Notes: generated by a model from the letters alone, not told the origin. Shown: positions 47,223 through 56,314, numbered from the stretch's first letter. The stretch is DNA of 64,000 bases from Burkholderiales bacterium 67-32 (GCA_001898625.1 MKUP01000013.1:227910-291909), one strand, 5' to 3'. Translations and numbers: made by a program.

Positions 47223-48050
47223 ATGACGCACCTTCGAGAACTCCCCTTCGCCGCGCTGCAGTTCTATGCGACCGCCCCCTACCCGTGCAGCTACCTGGGG
47301 GACCGGATGGCGCGCTCGCAGGTGGCCACGCCCAGCCACCTGATCAACGCCGACGTCTATTCCGAACTGGTGCGCATGGGATTTCGCCGCAGCGGCGTCT
47401 TCACCTACCGGCCCCACTGCGACGGCTGCCGCGCCTGCGTGCCGGTGCGGGTGCCGGTGGACCGCTTCCTGCCCAACCGCATCCAGGCCCGCACCTGGAA
47501 ACGCCATGCCGACCTGCAGGTCTTCGTGGCCGAGCTGGCCTATTCGTCCGAACACTACTCGCTCTACCAGCGCTACCAGTCGACCCGCCACCGCGGCGGC
47601 GGCATGGACCAGGACAGCCGCGAGCAGTACGCCCAATTCCTGCTCCAGAGCCGCGTCAACACCCGCCTGGTCGAATTCCGCGACCGGCAGGGGTGCCTGC
47701 GCATGGTGTCCATCATGGACGTGCTGTCCGACGGCCTGTCGTCGGTCTACACCTTCTTCGATCCCGACATGAAGGGCAGCCTGGGCACCTGGAACATACT
47801 CTGGCAGCTCGAGCAATGCCGGCTGCTGGAGCTGCCTCATCTCTATCTGGGGTACTGGATAGAACAAAGCCCGAAGATGGCCTACAAGGTGAACTTCCGG
47901 CCGCTGGAAATGCTGGTCAACGGCGAATGGCGCGAGTACGCCGGCGCGCCGGACGCCCAGCCCGCCGCGCCGGCCGTCATCGATACCAGCCGCCTGCACG
48001 CCTCCACCCGCCACGGCCATCCCGACGATGCGCCGTCCTCCACCTCCTGA
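47223..48050 (+). CDS. bpt: bacterial leucyl-transferase Bpt (arginyltransferase-like)
   Basis: Transfers Leu to N-terminal Asp or Glu, extending the bacterial N-degron pathway. The 275-aa protein has the N-terminal Cys-rich ATE_N part ([29 protein letters not shown]) and the ATE_C part ([52 protein letters not shown]). The last 40 residues are a Pro/Ala/Ser-rich extension. It follows aat by 7 nt and precedes pyrD by 14 nt. Confidence 0.94.
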   Translation: MTHLRELPFAALQFYATAPYPCSYLGDRMARSQVATPSHLINADVYSELVRMGFRRSGVFTYRPHCDGCRACVPVRVPVDRFLPNRIQARTWKRHADLQVFVAELAYSSEHYSLYQRYQSTRHRGGGMDQDSREQYAQFLLQSRVNTRLVEFRDRQGCLRMVSIMDVLSDGLSSVYTFFDPDMKGSLGTWNILWQLEQCRLLELPHLYLGYWIEQSPKMAYKVNFRPLEMLVNGEWREYAGAPDAQPAAPAVIDTSRLHASTRHGHPDDAPSSTS

Positions 48051-48064
48051 TCCCCCTCCGCCTG

Positions 48065-49108
48065 ATGTCCGTGTTTTTTCAAGCCTATCCGCTGCTGCGT
48101 CCAGCCCTGTTCGCCCTGGAACCCGAAACCGCCCATGCCCTGACCCTGTCCACGCTGCAACGCATGCACGACATGGGATGGACACGCCCCGCCCGCGCCC
48201 CGGACCGTCCCGTGACCCTCATGGGCCTGACATTGCCGAACGCGGTGGGCCTGGCCGCCGGCCTCGACAAGAACGGCGCGCACATCGACGCGCTGGGCGG
48301 CCTGGGCTTCGGCTTCGTGGAAATCGGCACGGTCACGCCCCGGCCCCAGCCCGGCAACCCGCTGCCGCGCCTGTTCCGCCTGCCGCGCGCCGAGGCGCTG
48401 ATCAATCGCATGGGCTTCAACAACGACGGGCTGGCCGTGTTCCTGGCCAACGTCCAGCGCAGCGGCTATCGCTCGCGCGGCGGCATCCTGGGGCTGAACA
48501 TAGGCAAGAATGCCGACACGCCCATCGACAAGGCGGCCGACGACTACCTGGCCGGGCTCGAAGCGGTGTATCCGCACGCCGACTACGTCACCATCAACAT
48601 CTCGTCGCCCAACACCCAGAACCTGCGCAGCCTGCAGGGCGCCGACGAGCTGTCCAGCCTGCTGCGCCAGCTCGACCAGGCCCGGGACACCCTGGCGGCC
48701 CGGCACGGCCGCCGCGTACCGCTGGCGGTCAAGATCGCGCCGGACCTGGACGAGAGCCAGATCGACGCCATCGCCGACCTGCTGCCGCGCCACGGCATCG
48801 ACGGCGTCATCGCCACCAACACCACGCTGTCGCGCGATGCCGTCCAGGGCCTGCCCCATGCGGGCGAAGCCGGCGGCCTGTCCGGCACGCCGGTGCGGGA
48901 AATGTCGCTGCGGGTAGTGGAACGCCTGCGGCGCCAGGCCGGCGACGCGCTGGCCATCATCGGCGTGGGCGGCATCCTGGAAGGCCGCCACGCGGCCGAG
49001 AAGCTCGCGGCGGGCGCGGACGCGGTCCAGCTCTACACCGGCCTCATCTATCGCGGCCCGGCGCTGGTCGGGGACTGCCTGGCAGCTGTGTCGCGGGTCA
49101 GGCGTTAG
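48065..49108 (+). CDS. pyrD: dihydroorotate dehydrogenase (quinone), class 2
   Basis: Oxidises dihydroorotate to orotate with quinone, on the inner membrane, in pyrimidine synthesis. The 347-aa protein has the class 2 N-terminal amphipathic helix ([18 protein letters not shown]), [28 protein letters not shown], the catalytic Ser in [11 protein letters not shown] and [11 protein letters not shown] at the FMN phosphate site. ATG 48065 follows bpt closely. No clear terminator is visible after it. Confidence 0.97.
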   Translation: MSVFFQAYPLLRPALFALEPETAHALTLSTLQRMHDMGWTRPARAPDRPVTLMGLTLPNAVGLAAGLDKNGAHIDALGGLGFGFVEIGTVTPRPQPGNPLPRLFRLPRAEALINRMGFNNDGLAVFLANVQRSGYRSRGGILGLNIGKNADTPIDKAADDYLAGLEAVYPHADYVTINISSPNTQNLRSLQGADELSSLLRQLDQARDTLAARHGRRVPLAVKIAPDLDESQIDAIADLLPRHGIDGVIATNTTLSRDAVQGLPHAGEAGGLSGTPVREMSLRVVERLRRQAGDALAIIGVGGILEGRHAAEKLAAGADAVQLYTGLIYRGPALVGDCLAAVSRVRR

Positions 49109-49306
49109 CCTCGGGGTATCCCCGTGTGCCTTGTATGACAACATTGGATGCTGCGCCGCGGAAATTCACCGCGCAGGCGTTATACTGACTCTATAAGAAA
49201 TGGCCTGCTGCAACGCAGAAAGGCCACCCATCTGCGGTGTAATAAAGCTATAAAATTTCACCATATGGGATAAACTAGCTTCATCGCGTAGAGACTCACC
49301 ACGACA
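49109..49306 (+). promoter_or_regulatory. AT-rich control region before the IclR gene
   Basis: 198 nt with two AT-rich patches (49180-49200 and 49240-49275) including CTATAAAAT and GGATAAACTAG, which could serve as -10 boxes. A short dyad (GGCCTGCTGC / GCAGAAAGGCC) at 49203-49233 may be an IclR-type operator. No protein gene. Confidence 0.4.
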
Positions 49307-50134
49307 ATGCCAAGAGTCACGACCCCCGACGCGGCCATGATCGCCCCGTCCGCAGCTCCCACACCGCCGATCGCCATCCAGGTGCTCGAACGCACCATGC
49401 ACCTGCTCGACGCCCTGGCGGAGCATCCCGATCCCGTCAGCCTGAAAGAGCTGTCCCAGGCCACCGGCCTGCACCCGTCCACGGCCCACCGCATCCTGAA
49501 CGACCTGGTGGCCGGCCGCTACGTCGACCGGGTCGACAGCGGCATGTACAGCCTGGGCATGCGGCTGCTGGAACTGGGCCACCTGGTCAAGGGCCGGCTG
49601 AACGTCCGCGACGCCGCCATCACGCCCATGCGCATGCTGCACCGCCTGACCGGCCAGACCGTCAACCTCTCGGTGCGCCAGGGCGACGAGATCGTCTACA
49701 TCGACCGCGCCTACAGCGAACGCTCGGGCATGCAGGTGGTGCGCGCCATCGGCGGCCGCGCACCGCTGCACCTGACCTCCACCGGCAAGCTGTTCCTGTC
49801 GGCCGACGATGCCCGCCTGATCCGCGCCTACGCCCTGCGCACCGGGCTGCAGGGCCATACCGGCAACAGCCTGACCGACCTGGCCAAGCTCGAACGCGAA
49901 CTGGACCAGGTACGCGCCAAGGGCTATGCCCGCGACAACGAGGAACTGGAAATGGGCGTACGTTGCATCGCCGCCGGCGTCCATGACGACACGGGCAAGC
50001 TGATTGCCGGCCTGTCGATCTCGGCGCCGGCGGACCGCATGCAGGACGGCTGGATCGACGCGCTGGTGGACACCGCGGGCCAGATCTCCGACGCCCTGGG
50101 CTACGAACCGTCGCACGCGGTATCGGCGGCCTGA
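49307..50134 (+). CDS. IclR-family transcriptional regulator
   Basis: A 275-aa regulator. Winged helix-turn-helix at about residues 25-80 (PVSLKELSQATGLHPSTAHR, then the wing YVDRVDSGMYSLG), followed by the GAF-like effector domain ending with the GLSISAPADRM signature and conserved RCIAAGVHDD. Family members usually control aromatic or small-acid catabolism. Neither neighbour is an obvious target, so it may regulate itself or a distant operon. The preceding 198-nt AT-rich region could contain its operator. Confidence 0.93.
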   Translation: MPRVTTPDAAMIAPSAAPTPPIAIQVLERTMHLLDALAEHPDPVSLKELSQATGLHPSTAHRILNDLVAGRYVDRVDSGMYSLGMRLLELGHLVKGRLNVRDAAITPMRMLHRLTGQTVNLSVRQGDEIVYIDRAYSERSGMQVVRAIGGRAPLHLTSTGKLFLSADDARLIRAYALRTGLQGHTGNSLTDLAKLERELDQVRAKGYARDNEELEMGVRCIAAGVHDDTGKLIAGLSISAPADRMQDGWIDALVDTAGQISDALGYEPSHAVSAA

Positions 50135-50162
50135 CCCGCGGGGCGGGCCAGAGCGGCCCGCC

Positions 50163-50903
50163 TCAGGCGAAGCCGCCGTTGGCCCGCAACACCTGCCCAT
50201 TGACCCAGCCGCCGTCCGGGCCCGCGAGAAAGGACACCGCGGCGGCGATCTCCTCCGGCGTGCCCAGGCGCTCCAGCGGCGCCAGCCGCGCGATCTGGTC
50301 GATCTGCTCGGCCGTCTTGCCGTTGAAGAACAACTCGGTGCCGACCGGCCCCGGCGCCACCGCATTGACCGTGACGCCCCGCCCGCGCAGCTCGTTCGCC
50401 AGCACCCGCACCAATCCCTCGACCCCCGCCTTGGAGGCGATGTAGGGGCCGTAGGACGGGAAGGCGCGTGCGATGACGCTGGTGGAAAGTGCGATGATGC
50501 GCCCGCCTTCGCCCACGTGCGCGGCGGCCTGCGCCAGCACCAGGAAGGCGCCGCGCAGGTTCGTGGCGATCACCTTGTCGAAATCGGCCAGGCTGCCCGG
50601 GGCGATCGGCGCCATCGGCATCACGCCCGCGCTGTTGACCACCACGTCGATCCGGCCGTAGGCCTGGCGGGCGCCGTCGAACAGCGCGGCCACGTCGTCC
50701 TCGCGCCCCACGTCGCCCTGGACCGCCAGCGCCCGCCCCCCGGCGGCCTCGATCGCGGCCACGGTTTCCCGGGCCTTGGCGGCATTACCGGCGTAGTTGA
50801 CGACCACCGCGTAGCCATCGGCCGCCAGCCTGCGGGCAATGGCCTGGCCGATGCCCCGCGAGCCTCCGGTGACGATGGCGGTTTTCGTGATGTCTATGCC
50901 CAT
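50163..50903 (-). CDS. short-chain dehydrogenase/reductase
   Basis: A 246-aa classical SDR of the FabG-like group. Rossmann motif TGGSRGIG near residues 12-19, NSAGVMP (NNAG-like), the Tyr-x3-Lys catalytic motif in YGPYIASKAG, and the PGPVGTELFF after the active site. An Arg just after the Gly-rich motif region suggests NADP, but this is not certain. ATG 50903 with AGGAAACCC upstream. Divergent from a LysR gene that probably regulates it. Substrate unknown. Confidence 0.92.
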   Translation of the reverse strand: MGIDITKTAIVTGGSRGIGQAIARRLAADGYAVVVNYAGNAAKARETVAAIEAAGGRALAVQGDVGREDDVAALFDGARQAYGRIDVVVNSAGVMPMAPIAPGSLADFDKVIATNLRGAFLVLAQAAAHVGEGGRIIALSTSVIARAFPSYGPYIASKAGVEGLVRVLANELRGRGVTVNAVAPGPVGTELFFNGKTAEQIDQIARLAPLERLGTPEEIAAAVSFLAGPDGGWVNGQVLRANGGFA

Positions 50904-51017
50904 GAGGGTTTCCTGATAAGAAAAAGAAGAAGCGATGGCGAGCATTCTTCTTGTTTATTGGATTGAGATAAACCCTGCTAAATTGGCATATCAATTCAAT
51001 AGCAGACAACAATCCTC
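50904..51017. promoter_or_regulatory. divergent SDR / LysR control region
   Basis: 114-nt AT-rich gap. It contains ATTGGATTGAGATAAA and TTGGCATATCAATTCAAT, in which LysR-type dyads (TTG...CAA) can be seen (TTGGCATATCAA, 50982-50993). Promoters for both directions probably overlap. Confidence 0.45.
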
Positions 51018-51929
51018 GTGGACCGCTTCGAATCGCTCCAACTGTTCACCCGCATCGTGGAACTGGGCAGCTTCAGCCGGGCCGCGATGGCGCTCGGCAT
51101 TCCCCGGGCCACCGCCACCCACGCCATCAAGGAGCTGGAAGCCAGGCTGGCGACGCGCCTGCTCGAACGCACCACGCGCCATGTCCGCCCGACCCTGGAT
51201 GGCCAGGCCTTCTACCAGCGCTGCGTGCACGTGCTGAGCGAACTGGACGAGGCGGAGTCCTCGCTGCGGCACGTGGCGTCGAATCCGCGCGGCGTCCTGC
51301 GCGTGGACATGCACGGCACGCACGCGACCCGCATCGTCCTGCCCAGCATAGACCGGTTCCGCGATCGCTACCCGGGTATCGACCTTGTCGTCAGCAGCGG
51401 CGACCGGCTGGTCGACCTGGTCCGAGAAGGCGTCGATTGCGTGATACGGGCGGGCCGTCCGCGCGATTCGTCGCTGGTTGCCCGGGCGCTGGCCATCATG
51501 CCCCAGGTCGTCTGCGCGAGCCCCGCCTACCTGGCGCGCTTCGGCATGCCCGGCCATCCCGACGAGCTGGCGGGGCACCAGGCCGTGCGTTTCTTCGCCA
51601 GCCAGGGCACGGCCGACTATCCGCTGGAACTGGTGGTCGACGGCCAGGTCCGCGCCTATGCGCTGGGCGGCTGGATGTCGGTGAACGACGCCGAGAACTA
51701 CGTGACCTGCGCGCTGCGCGGCTGCGGCCTGATCCAGTTGCCGCGCTTCCATGTCCTGGACGAACTGCGGGACGGACGGCTGGTGGAGGTCCTGCCCGGA
51801 TGGCCCAGCCCGGGCCTGCCGCTGTCGGTGCTCTATCCCTCGCACCGCCAGTTGTCCCCGCGCGTGCGGGTGTTCATCGACTGGCTGCTCGCCTTGTACG
51901 AGGAAAGGTTCGCGCCCGCCACGCGCTGA
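51018..51929 (+). CDS. LysR-family regulator (SDR partner)
   Basis: A 303-aa LysR protein of the CrgA/AaeR-like group. It starts MDRFESLQLFTRIVELGSFS, with helix-turn-helix AAMALGIPRATATHAIKELE, then the effector domain (RGVLRVDMHGTHATRIVLPS). GTG start at 51018. Proteins of this group are typically transcribed away from an SDR gene which they repress or activate. No T-run terminator follows; the hairpin at 51946-51967 faces the other strand better. Confidence 0.92.
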   Translation: MDRFESLQLFTRIVELGSFSRAAMALGIPRATATHAIKELEARLATRLLERTTRHVRPTLDGQAFYQRCVHVLSELDEAESSLRHVASNPRGVLRVDMHGTHATRIVLPSIDRFRDRYPGIDLVVSSGDRLVDLVREGVDCVIRAGRPRDSSLVARALAIMPQVVCASPAYLARFGMPGHPDELAGHQAVRFFASQGTADYPLELVVDGQVRAYALGGWMSVNDAENYVTCALRGCGLIQLPRFHVLDELRDGRLVEVLPGWPSPGLPLSVLYPSHRQLSPRVRVFIDWLLALYEERFAPATR

Positions 51930-51937
51930 GGCCGCGC

Positions 51938-51967
51938 GAAAAACAAACGCCGCGCAAGCGCGGCGTT
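51938..51967 (-). terminator. terminator of the PBP7 gene
   Basis: Ten-base arms (AACGCCGCGC 51946-51955, GCGCGGCGTT 51958-51967) with a minimal loop; on the minus strand it is followed by a TTTGTTTTT tract. It may also act weakly on the LysR gene. Confidence 0.75.
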
Positions 51968-51991
51968 GTCTGGACCTGCGGGGAAAGCGGC

Positions 51992-53056
51992 TTACAGCGC
52001 GCCGATCTCGCGCTGGACCCACTGGCGGATGCGCTGGGCATCGGCCGTGCGCGTGAGCGAACCGACCGAATCGAGCAGCACGATGGCCATGTCGCGGCCG
52101 CCGATGTTGGCCAGCATGACCAGGCAGCGCCCCGCTTCGTTGATGAAGCCGGTCTTGGACACGATGATGTTCCAGTCGGAACGTGCCACCAGGCGATTCG
52201 TGTTGCGGAAGGTCTGGTGCCGGCCGGCGACCTCGACGGAGTACTCGGTATCGGTCGTGTACTGGCGGATCAGCGGGCGCTGCGAACCTTCGCGCATCAG
52301 CCGCACCAGGTCGCGGGCGCTGGAGACGTTCTCGCTCGACAGACCCGTGGGCTCGACGTAGTGCGTATCCTGCATGCCCAGCGCCACGGCCTTCGCGTTC
52401 ATGGCCTGCACGAATGCCGGCAGGCCGCCGGGGTAGTTGCGGCCCAGCGCGTTGGCGGCGCGGTTCTCGGAAGACATCAGCGCCAGGTGGAGCATGTCGG
52501 CCCGCGACAGGCGCGTGCCCACCGACAGGCGGGAATGCGTGAACTTGTGCGTGTCGATGTCGTCGGTCGTGACCTCGATCATCTCGTCCAGCGGCAAGCC
52601 GGCATCGACCACGACCAGCGCGGTCATCAGCTTGGTGATGGAGGCGATCGGAGCCACCGCGCCCTCGTTCTTGGCGAACAGGACATCGGAGGAATTCAGG
52701 TCCTGCACGAAGGCCACGCTGGAACGCAGCGACAGGTTGCCGTCGGCATCCTCGAGCGCGGCGGAGGGGGCGTAGGAAGCATGGCGGATGCTGGCGGCGG
52801 CGACCGCCTTCCTGGGGGCCGCCTTGGCGGTGCGCTTCTTGGCGGGGGCGGAGGCGGTCTTGGACGCCTTGGCGGACTTGGCGGACTTGGTGGACTTCGC
52901 CTTGGTGGCGGTGGCCTTCTTCGCCGGCTTGGCCTTGGCGCTCTTGGAGGTCGTGGTGGCGGCGTAGGCGACGGGGGCGGCGGCTGGCAGGACCAGCCCG
53001 GCGGTCAGTGCGCACATCAATGAAACCGACAGAATGCTCTTTCTGATGCGCGCCAT
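51992..53056 (-). CDS. pbpG: D-alanyl-D-alanine endopeptidase, PBP7 type, with Lys/Ala-rich linker
   Basis: A periplasmic low-molecular-mass penicillin-binding protein that cuts peptide cross-links. The 354-aa protein has a signal peptide (about 1-32), an unusual histone-H1-like Lys/Ala/Ser/Thr stretch (about 34-88), then the catalytic domain with SITK (Ser139, Lys142), SEN (196-198) and KTG (301-303). No C-terminal amphipathic anchor, as in PBP7. Terminator downstream at 51938-51967. The cationic linker could bind cell-wall polymers; that is inference. Confidence 0.92.
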   Translation of the reverse strand: MARIRKSILSVSLMCALTAGLVLPAAAPVAYAATTTSKSAKAKPAKKATATKAKSTKSAKSAKASKTASAPAKKRTAKAAPRKAVAAASIRHASYAPSAALEDADGNLSLRSSVAFVQDLNSSDVLFAKNEGAVAPIASITKLMTALVVVDAGLPLDEMIEVTTDDIDTHKFTHSRLSVGTRLSRADMLHLALMSSENRAANALGRNYPGGLPAFVQAMNAKAVALGMQDTHYVEPTGLSSENVSSARDLVRLMREGSQRPLIRQYTTDTEYSVEVAGRHQTFRNTNRLVARSDWNIIVSKTGFINEAGRCLVMLANIGGRDMAIVLLDSVGSLTRTADAQRIRQWVQREIGAL

Positions 53057-53249
53057 GTTTCCTCCGGTAACGACTCAGCCCAGGCGCCGCAGCATATCAG
53101 ATTTCGACATAAAAATCTCCATTAAATGAACGACTTAGCGCGCACTTTTTAAGTCGTTATTTAAATGCCACGGCAAAAATTACAAAAAAGGCAACAAAAT
53201 GGGGGCGGCGTCCCCCTGGACAGCCGCCCCCATGCCGGGAATGGCGGGA
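53057..53249. promoter_or_regulatory. AT-rich region with a 9-bp dyad between the Bug and PBP7 genes
   Basis: 193 nt. AACGACTTA (53129-53137) and TAAGTCGTT (53150-53158) form a perfect inverted repeat with a 12-nt loop, 73 nt before the PBP7 start. A terminator for the upstream Bug gene lies at 53182-53233. The sequence between is unusually AT-rich and should hold the PBP7 promoter. Confidence 0.5.
53182..53233 (-). terminator. terminator of the Bug gene at 53250
   Basis: 11-bp stem (ATGGGGGCGGC 53199-53209, GCCGCCCCCAT 53223-53233), followed on the minus strand by TTTTG, then CTTTTTTG, U-rich sequence. Starts 17 nt after the stop codon. Confidence 0.8.
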
Positions 53250-54245
53250 TCAGTCGGCGTAGACCCCGGCCTTCTTGATGACCGCGCCCCACTTGGCGGT
53301 TTCGGACTTCACCAGGGCGTCGAGCGCCGCCGGCGTGGCCTTGTCGTTCAGCACGATGGCGCCGAGTTCGGTCATGCGCTGCTTGAACGCGGGATCGTCC
53401 AGGCCGGCCTGCAGCGAAGCCTGGAGCTTGGCGACGATCTCGGGCGAGGTGCCCTTGGGCGCCCACAGGCCGTGCCAGATGCCCACCGAGAAGTCCTTCA
53501 GGCCCGAATCGTCCAGCGTGGGCAGATCCGGCAGGCTGGGCACGCGGGTCTTGCTGGTAACCGCGTAGGCCTTGACCTTGCCGGCCTTGATCTGACCCGT
53601 GGTGTTGGTGGTCTGGTCGCACATGAAGTCCACCTGCTTGCCCAGCAGGTCGTTCATGGCCGGCGCGGTTCCCTTGTAGGGAATGGTCTGGAATTCCGAG
53701 CCTATCGTGCTCATGAACATCAGGCCGCACAGGTGCGACGCCGAGCCGATGCCGGCATTGGCCATCGACAGCTTGCTGGCGTTGGCCTTCACGTAGGTCA
53801 GGAACTCCTTGATGTTGGCGGCCGGGAAGTTCTCGCGCGCGATGAGGGTCATGGGCACGTCGACGGTCAGTCCGACCGGCTGGAAGTCATGGGCCTGGTC
53901 GTAGCTCAGCTTGCGATACAGGGCCGGCGCGGTCGAGAAACCGATGTGCATCAGCAGCACGGTATAGCCGTCGTTCGGCGCCTTCGCCACGCGGGCGGTG
54001 CCGATGGTGCCGCCCGCGCCGCCGACGTTCTCGACCACCACGGTCTGGCCCAGCGACTTGCGCATGGCCTCGGCCAGCGAGCGCGCCACCACGTCGGTGG
54101 GACCGCCGGCGGCGAACGGGACGATCATCGTGACCGGGCGAGTGGGATAGCCCTGCGCCATCGCCTGCGTGGGTGCGAGGACGGCCGCGCTGGCCAGGGC
54201 AGCGGCCCCGATCGCCGCGGACACAGCTTTCTTGTGGATAGCCAT
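53250..54245 (-). CDS. Bug/TctC-family periplasmic binding protein
   Basis: A 331-aa secreted binding protein. The signal peptide ends near APTQAMAQGYPTRPVTM; VPFAAGGPTDVVAR and VENVGGAGGTIGTARVA form the ligand pocket, and IPYKGTAPAMNDLLGKQVDF is typical. It has two Cys in the mature part, which is unusual but not unique. It stands alone with its own terminator; the next gene upstream is an EamA transporter on the same strand. Ligand unknown. Confidence 0.92.
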   Translation of the reverse strand: MAIHKKAVSAAIGAAALASAAVLAPTQAMAQGYPTRPVTMIVPFAAGGPTDVVARSLAEAMRKSLGQTVVVENVGGAGGTIGTARVAKAPNDGYTVLLMHIGFSTAPALYRKLSYDQAHDFQPVGLTVDVPMTLIARENFPAANIKEFLTYVKANASKLSMANAGIGSASHLCGLMFMSTIGSEFQTIPYKGTAPAMNDLLGKQVDFMCDQTTNTTGQIKAGKVKAYAVTSKTRVPSLPDLPTLDDSGLKDFSVGIWHGLWAPKGTSPEIVAKLQASLQAGLDDPAFKQRMTELGAIVLNDKATPAALDALVKSETAKWGAVIKKAGVYAD

Positions 54246-54350
54246 TCTTTTATCTCCTGCCTCGTTGGATAGTTGCGCCGCGAGCCGACAATTCCCGCAG
54301 CGGTGAGACGAGTTTAAGGGATGGAAACCACGAAGCCGTGACGGTTTAGC

Positions 54351-55214
54351 CTATCGTTTCCCCTGAGCCCAGGCCACCGCGAAGGCCGACAGCGCCATGC
54401 CCGCCACCATGGTCGCGGTCAACGGCTCGTCGAAGGCGGCCCAGGCCATCAGCGCCGTCACCGCCGGGGTGAGATACATCAGGCTGGCCACGCGCGTGGC
54501 CGCCCCGCGCCGGATCAGCAGGAACAAGAGGCAGATGGCGCCGATCGACAGCGCGAAGACCGACCACGCCCAGGCACCGGCCAGCGCCCAGGTCCACTGC
54601 ACCGCCATGGTCTCGAACAGCCACGCCGCCGGCAGCACCACGACCAGCGAAGCGCCGAACTGCAACAGCAGCCCGGCCCGCAGGTCCACCCTGGGACAGA
54701 AGCGCCGCTGATAGAGGGTGCCCGCGGTGATGGACAGCAGCGCCGCCACCGCGAAGGCCAAAGCCTGCCAGGTCAGGCCCAGCATGCCGATACGGTTGCC
54801 CACCACCAGGGCCACGCCCACGAACCCCAGGACCAGCCCCGCCCACTGCCGCGCGGAGGGCGGCTCGCCCATCCAGCGCCCGGCCACCGCGGTCAGGAGC
54901 GGCTGCAGCCCCACCACCAGCGCCGCCAGGCCCGCCCCCATGCCCAAGTGGATGGCGATCCAGACGCCCCCCAGGTAGCCGGCCTGCAACAGCACGCCGG
55001 CCACCGCCATGTGGATGCCCTGGCGCCAGCCCGGCCAGGCGATGCCGGCGCCGACGCTGAACGGCGCCAGTACCGCCAGCACGCCGGCGAAGCGCATCGA
55101 CAGAAAAGTCAGGGGTTCGGCGTAGGGCAGGCCGTAGCGGGCGACGACGAAGCCGGTGCTCCAGATCAGGACGAAGAAAGGGGAAATCAGGCGTGATGGC
55201 AGCGGGGAACCCAC
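54351..55214 (-). CDS. EamA/DMT-family permease
   Basis: A 287-aa ten-helix inner-membrane transporter, first helix LISPFFVLIWSTGFVVARYG, with two EamA repeats. The start is uncertain: GTG 55214 (GSPLPSRL follows) puts the first helix at the usual distance; the frame stays open upstream. A second, quite different DMT transporter is at 29025. Substrate unknown. The gene is divergent from the phasin across a 416-nt gap. Confidence 0.82.
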   Translation of the reverse strand: MGSPLPSRLISPFFVLIWSTGFVVARYGLPYAEPLTFLSMRFAGVLAVLAPFSVGAGIAWPGWRQGIHMAVAGVLLQAGYLGGVWIAIHLGMGAGLAALVVGLQPLLTAVAGRWMGEPPSARQWAGLVLGFVGVALVVGNRIGMLGLTWQALAFAVAALLSITAGTLYQRRFCPRVDLRAGLLLQFGASLVVVLPAAWLFETMAVQWTWALAGAWAWSVFALSIGAICLLFLLIRRGAATRVASLMYLTPAVTALMAWAAFDEPLTATMVAGMALSAFAVAWAQGKR

Positions 55215-55630
55215 GACGGCGGCCTTTCGGATCGGATCAGTCGGGAAGTGTAGCCCCCGCACCACGTCCCGCACCATGCAGGGGCATGCGAAGGCTCCCG
55301 ACATGGCGCATCGCACCAAAGAAATGTGGCGCAATGCAACACATTCCCTGCGGGAGCGGGCGGCCTGGGACGCTCCCTCCATTTTTGCGCCATCCTCTTC
55401 TCCTGGCGTAAAAACATGTCTTCAATCAGTCACTTATGGGTTTGGCCCACACTGTGCACTTTTTTCATCCGAGTACCTTGACTTTCAACCATACGTCCTT
55501 AAAATACGTTTTGTGCATCGCAGCAAAAGCGCTTACCGCGATACGGTGCGTGCACCAGGATCGGGCTTTTTGGGGCGTACTCCCCTGGTTTCCCGGTCGC
55601 CTCGTGTAGACAGTCCTCAAGGAGCCCCCT
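55215..55630 (+). promoter_or_regulatory. 416-nt region upstream of the phasin gene
   Basis: No credible protein gene. It holds a good promoter for the phasin (55478-55505), several TGC/GCA-rich dyads in 55300-55400 and 55510-55550 of the type phasin repressors (PhaR) use, and AAGGAG before the ATG. Local GC content is lower than the window average. Confidence 0.5.
55478..55505 (+). promoter_or_regulatory. phaP: probable phasin promoter
   Basis: TTGACT (55478-55483) and TAAAAT (55500-55505) with a 16-nt spacer; each matches the sigma70 consensus at 5 of 6 positions. The transcript would have a leader of about 120 nt. Confidence 0.6.
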
Positions 55631-56194
55631 ATGTTTGCCACCCCCGAACGCGCCCTGGCCACCCAAAAAGCCGCCTTCGACGCCCTGCTCGCCGCGCAGA
55701 ACACCGCCTTCGCCGGCTTCGAGAAGCTGGTCGACCTGCACCTCAAGGTGACCAAGGCCACGTTCGAAGAGGCCTCGCTGAAAGCCCAGGAAGCCTTCAC
55801 GCTGAAGGACGGCCAGGAAGCCCTGGCGTTCGTCTCCGCGCTGGCTCAGCCCAACGCCGAAAAGGCGCTGGCCTACAGCAAGCACGTGTATGACATCGTC
55901 TCCGGCGTGCAGAACGAATTCACCCGCCTGGGCGAAGCCCAGATCGCCGAACAACAGCGCCAGCTGTCGGACGTGGTCGAGCAACTGGCCAAGAACGCCC
56001 CGGCCGGCTCGGAAAGCGCCCTGGCCCTGCTGAAGTCCTCGCTGGCCACCGCCACCTCGGCCTACGAATCGGTGAACAAGGCCGCCAAGCAGGCTGCCGA
56101 AATGGCCGAGTCCAACCTGACCGCCGCCGCCAACGCGACGTTCAAGGCCGCCGCCGAAACCGGCAAGACGACTCGCGCTCGAAAGACTGCATAG
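55631..56194 (+). CDS. phaP: phasin (PHA granule-associated protein)
   Basis: Coats polyhydroxyalkanoate granules. The 187-aa protein is almost wholly helical and amphipathic, with the phasin_2 pattern (AAQNTAFAGFEKLVDLHLKV, then SALAQPNAEKALAYSKHVYD). The C-terminus is Ala/Lys-rich (GKTTRARKTA), as in Burkholderiales phasins. AAGGAG before ATG 55631. It is monocistronic: promoter at 55478-55505, repeat and terminator downstream. No pha synthase gene is in this window. Confidence 0.93.
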   Translation: MFATPERALATQKAAFDALLAAQNTAFAGFEKLVDLHLKVTKATFEEASLKAQEAFTLKDGQEALAFVSALAQPNAEKALAYSKHVYDIVSGVQNEFTRLGEAQIAEQQRQLSDVVEQLAKNAPAGSESALALLKSSLATATSAYESVNKAAKQAAEMAESNLTAAANATFKAAAETGKTTRARKTA

Positions 56195-56196
56195 GC

Positions 56197-56276
56197 CCAC
56201 CCCCTACGCGCTTCGCGCGCCCCCTCAAGGGGGCGGCACTGGCGGACCGGCGGAGCCGGATCCGCTGTGCCCTGGG
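56197..56276. repeat. intergenic repeat, copy 2
   Basis: Shares 48 identical nt (56229-56276) with 9247-9294, plus a similar CCCCCTACGCGC...GGGGG hairpin before it. Located just after the phasin stop, between the gene and its terminator. Confidence 0.75.
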
Positions 56277-56277
56277 T

Positions 56278-56314
56278 AAAAAAGCGGAGAACGGTGTTCG
56301 TTCTCCGCTTTTTT
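56278..56314. terminator. bidirectional terminator between the phasin and CinA-like genes
   Basis: Arms GCGGAGAAC (56284-56292) and GTTCTCCGC (56300-56308), loop 7 nt, with six A before and six T after. Serves both convergent genes. Confidence 0.88.
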
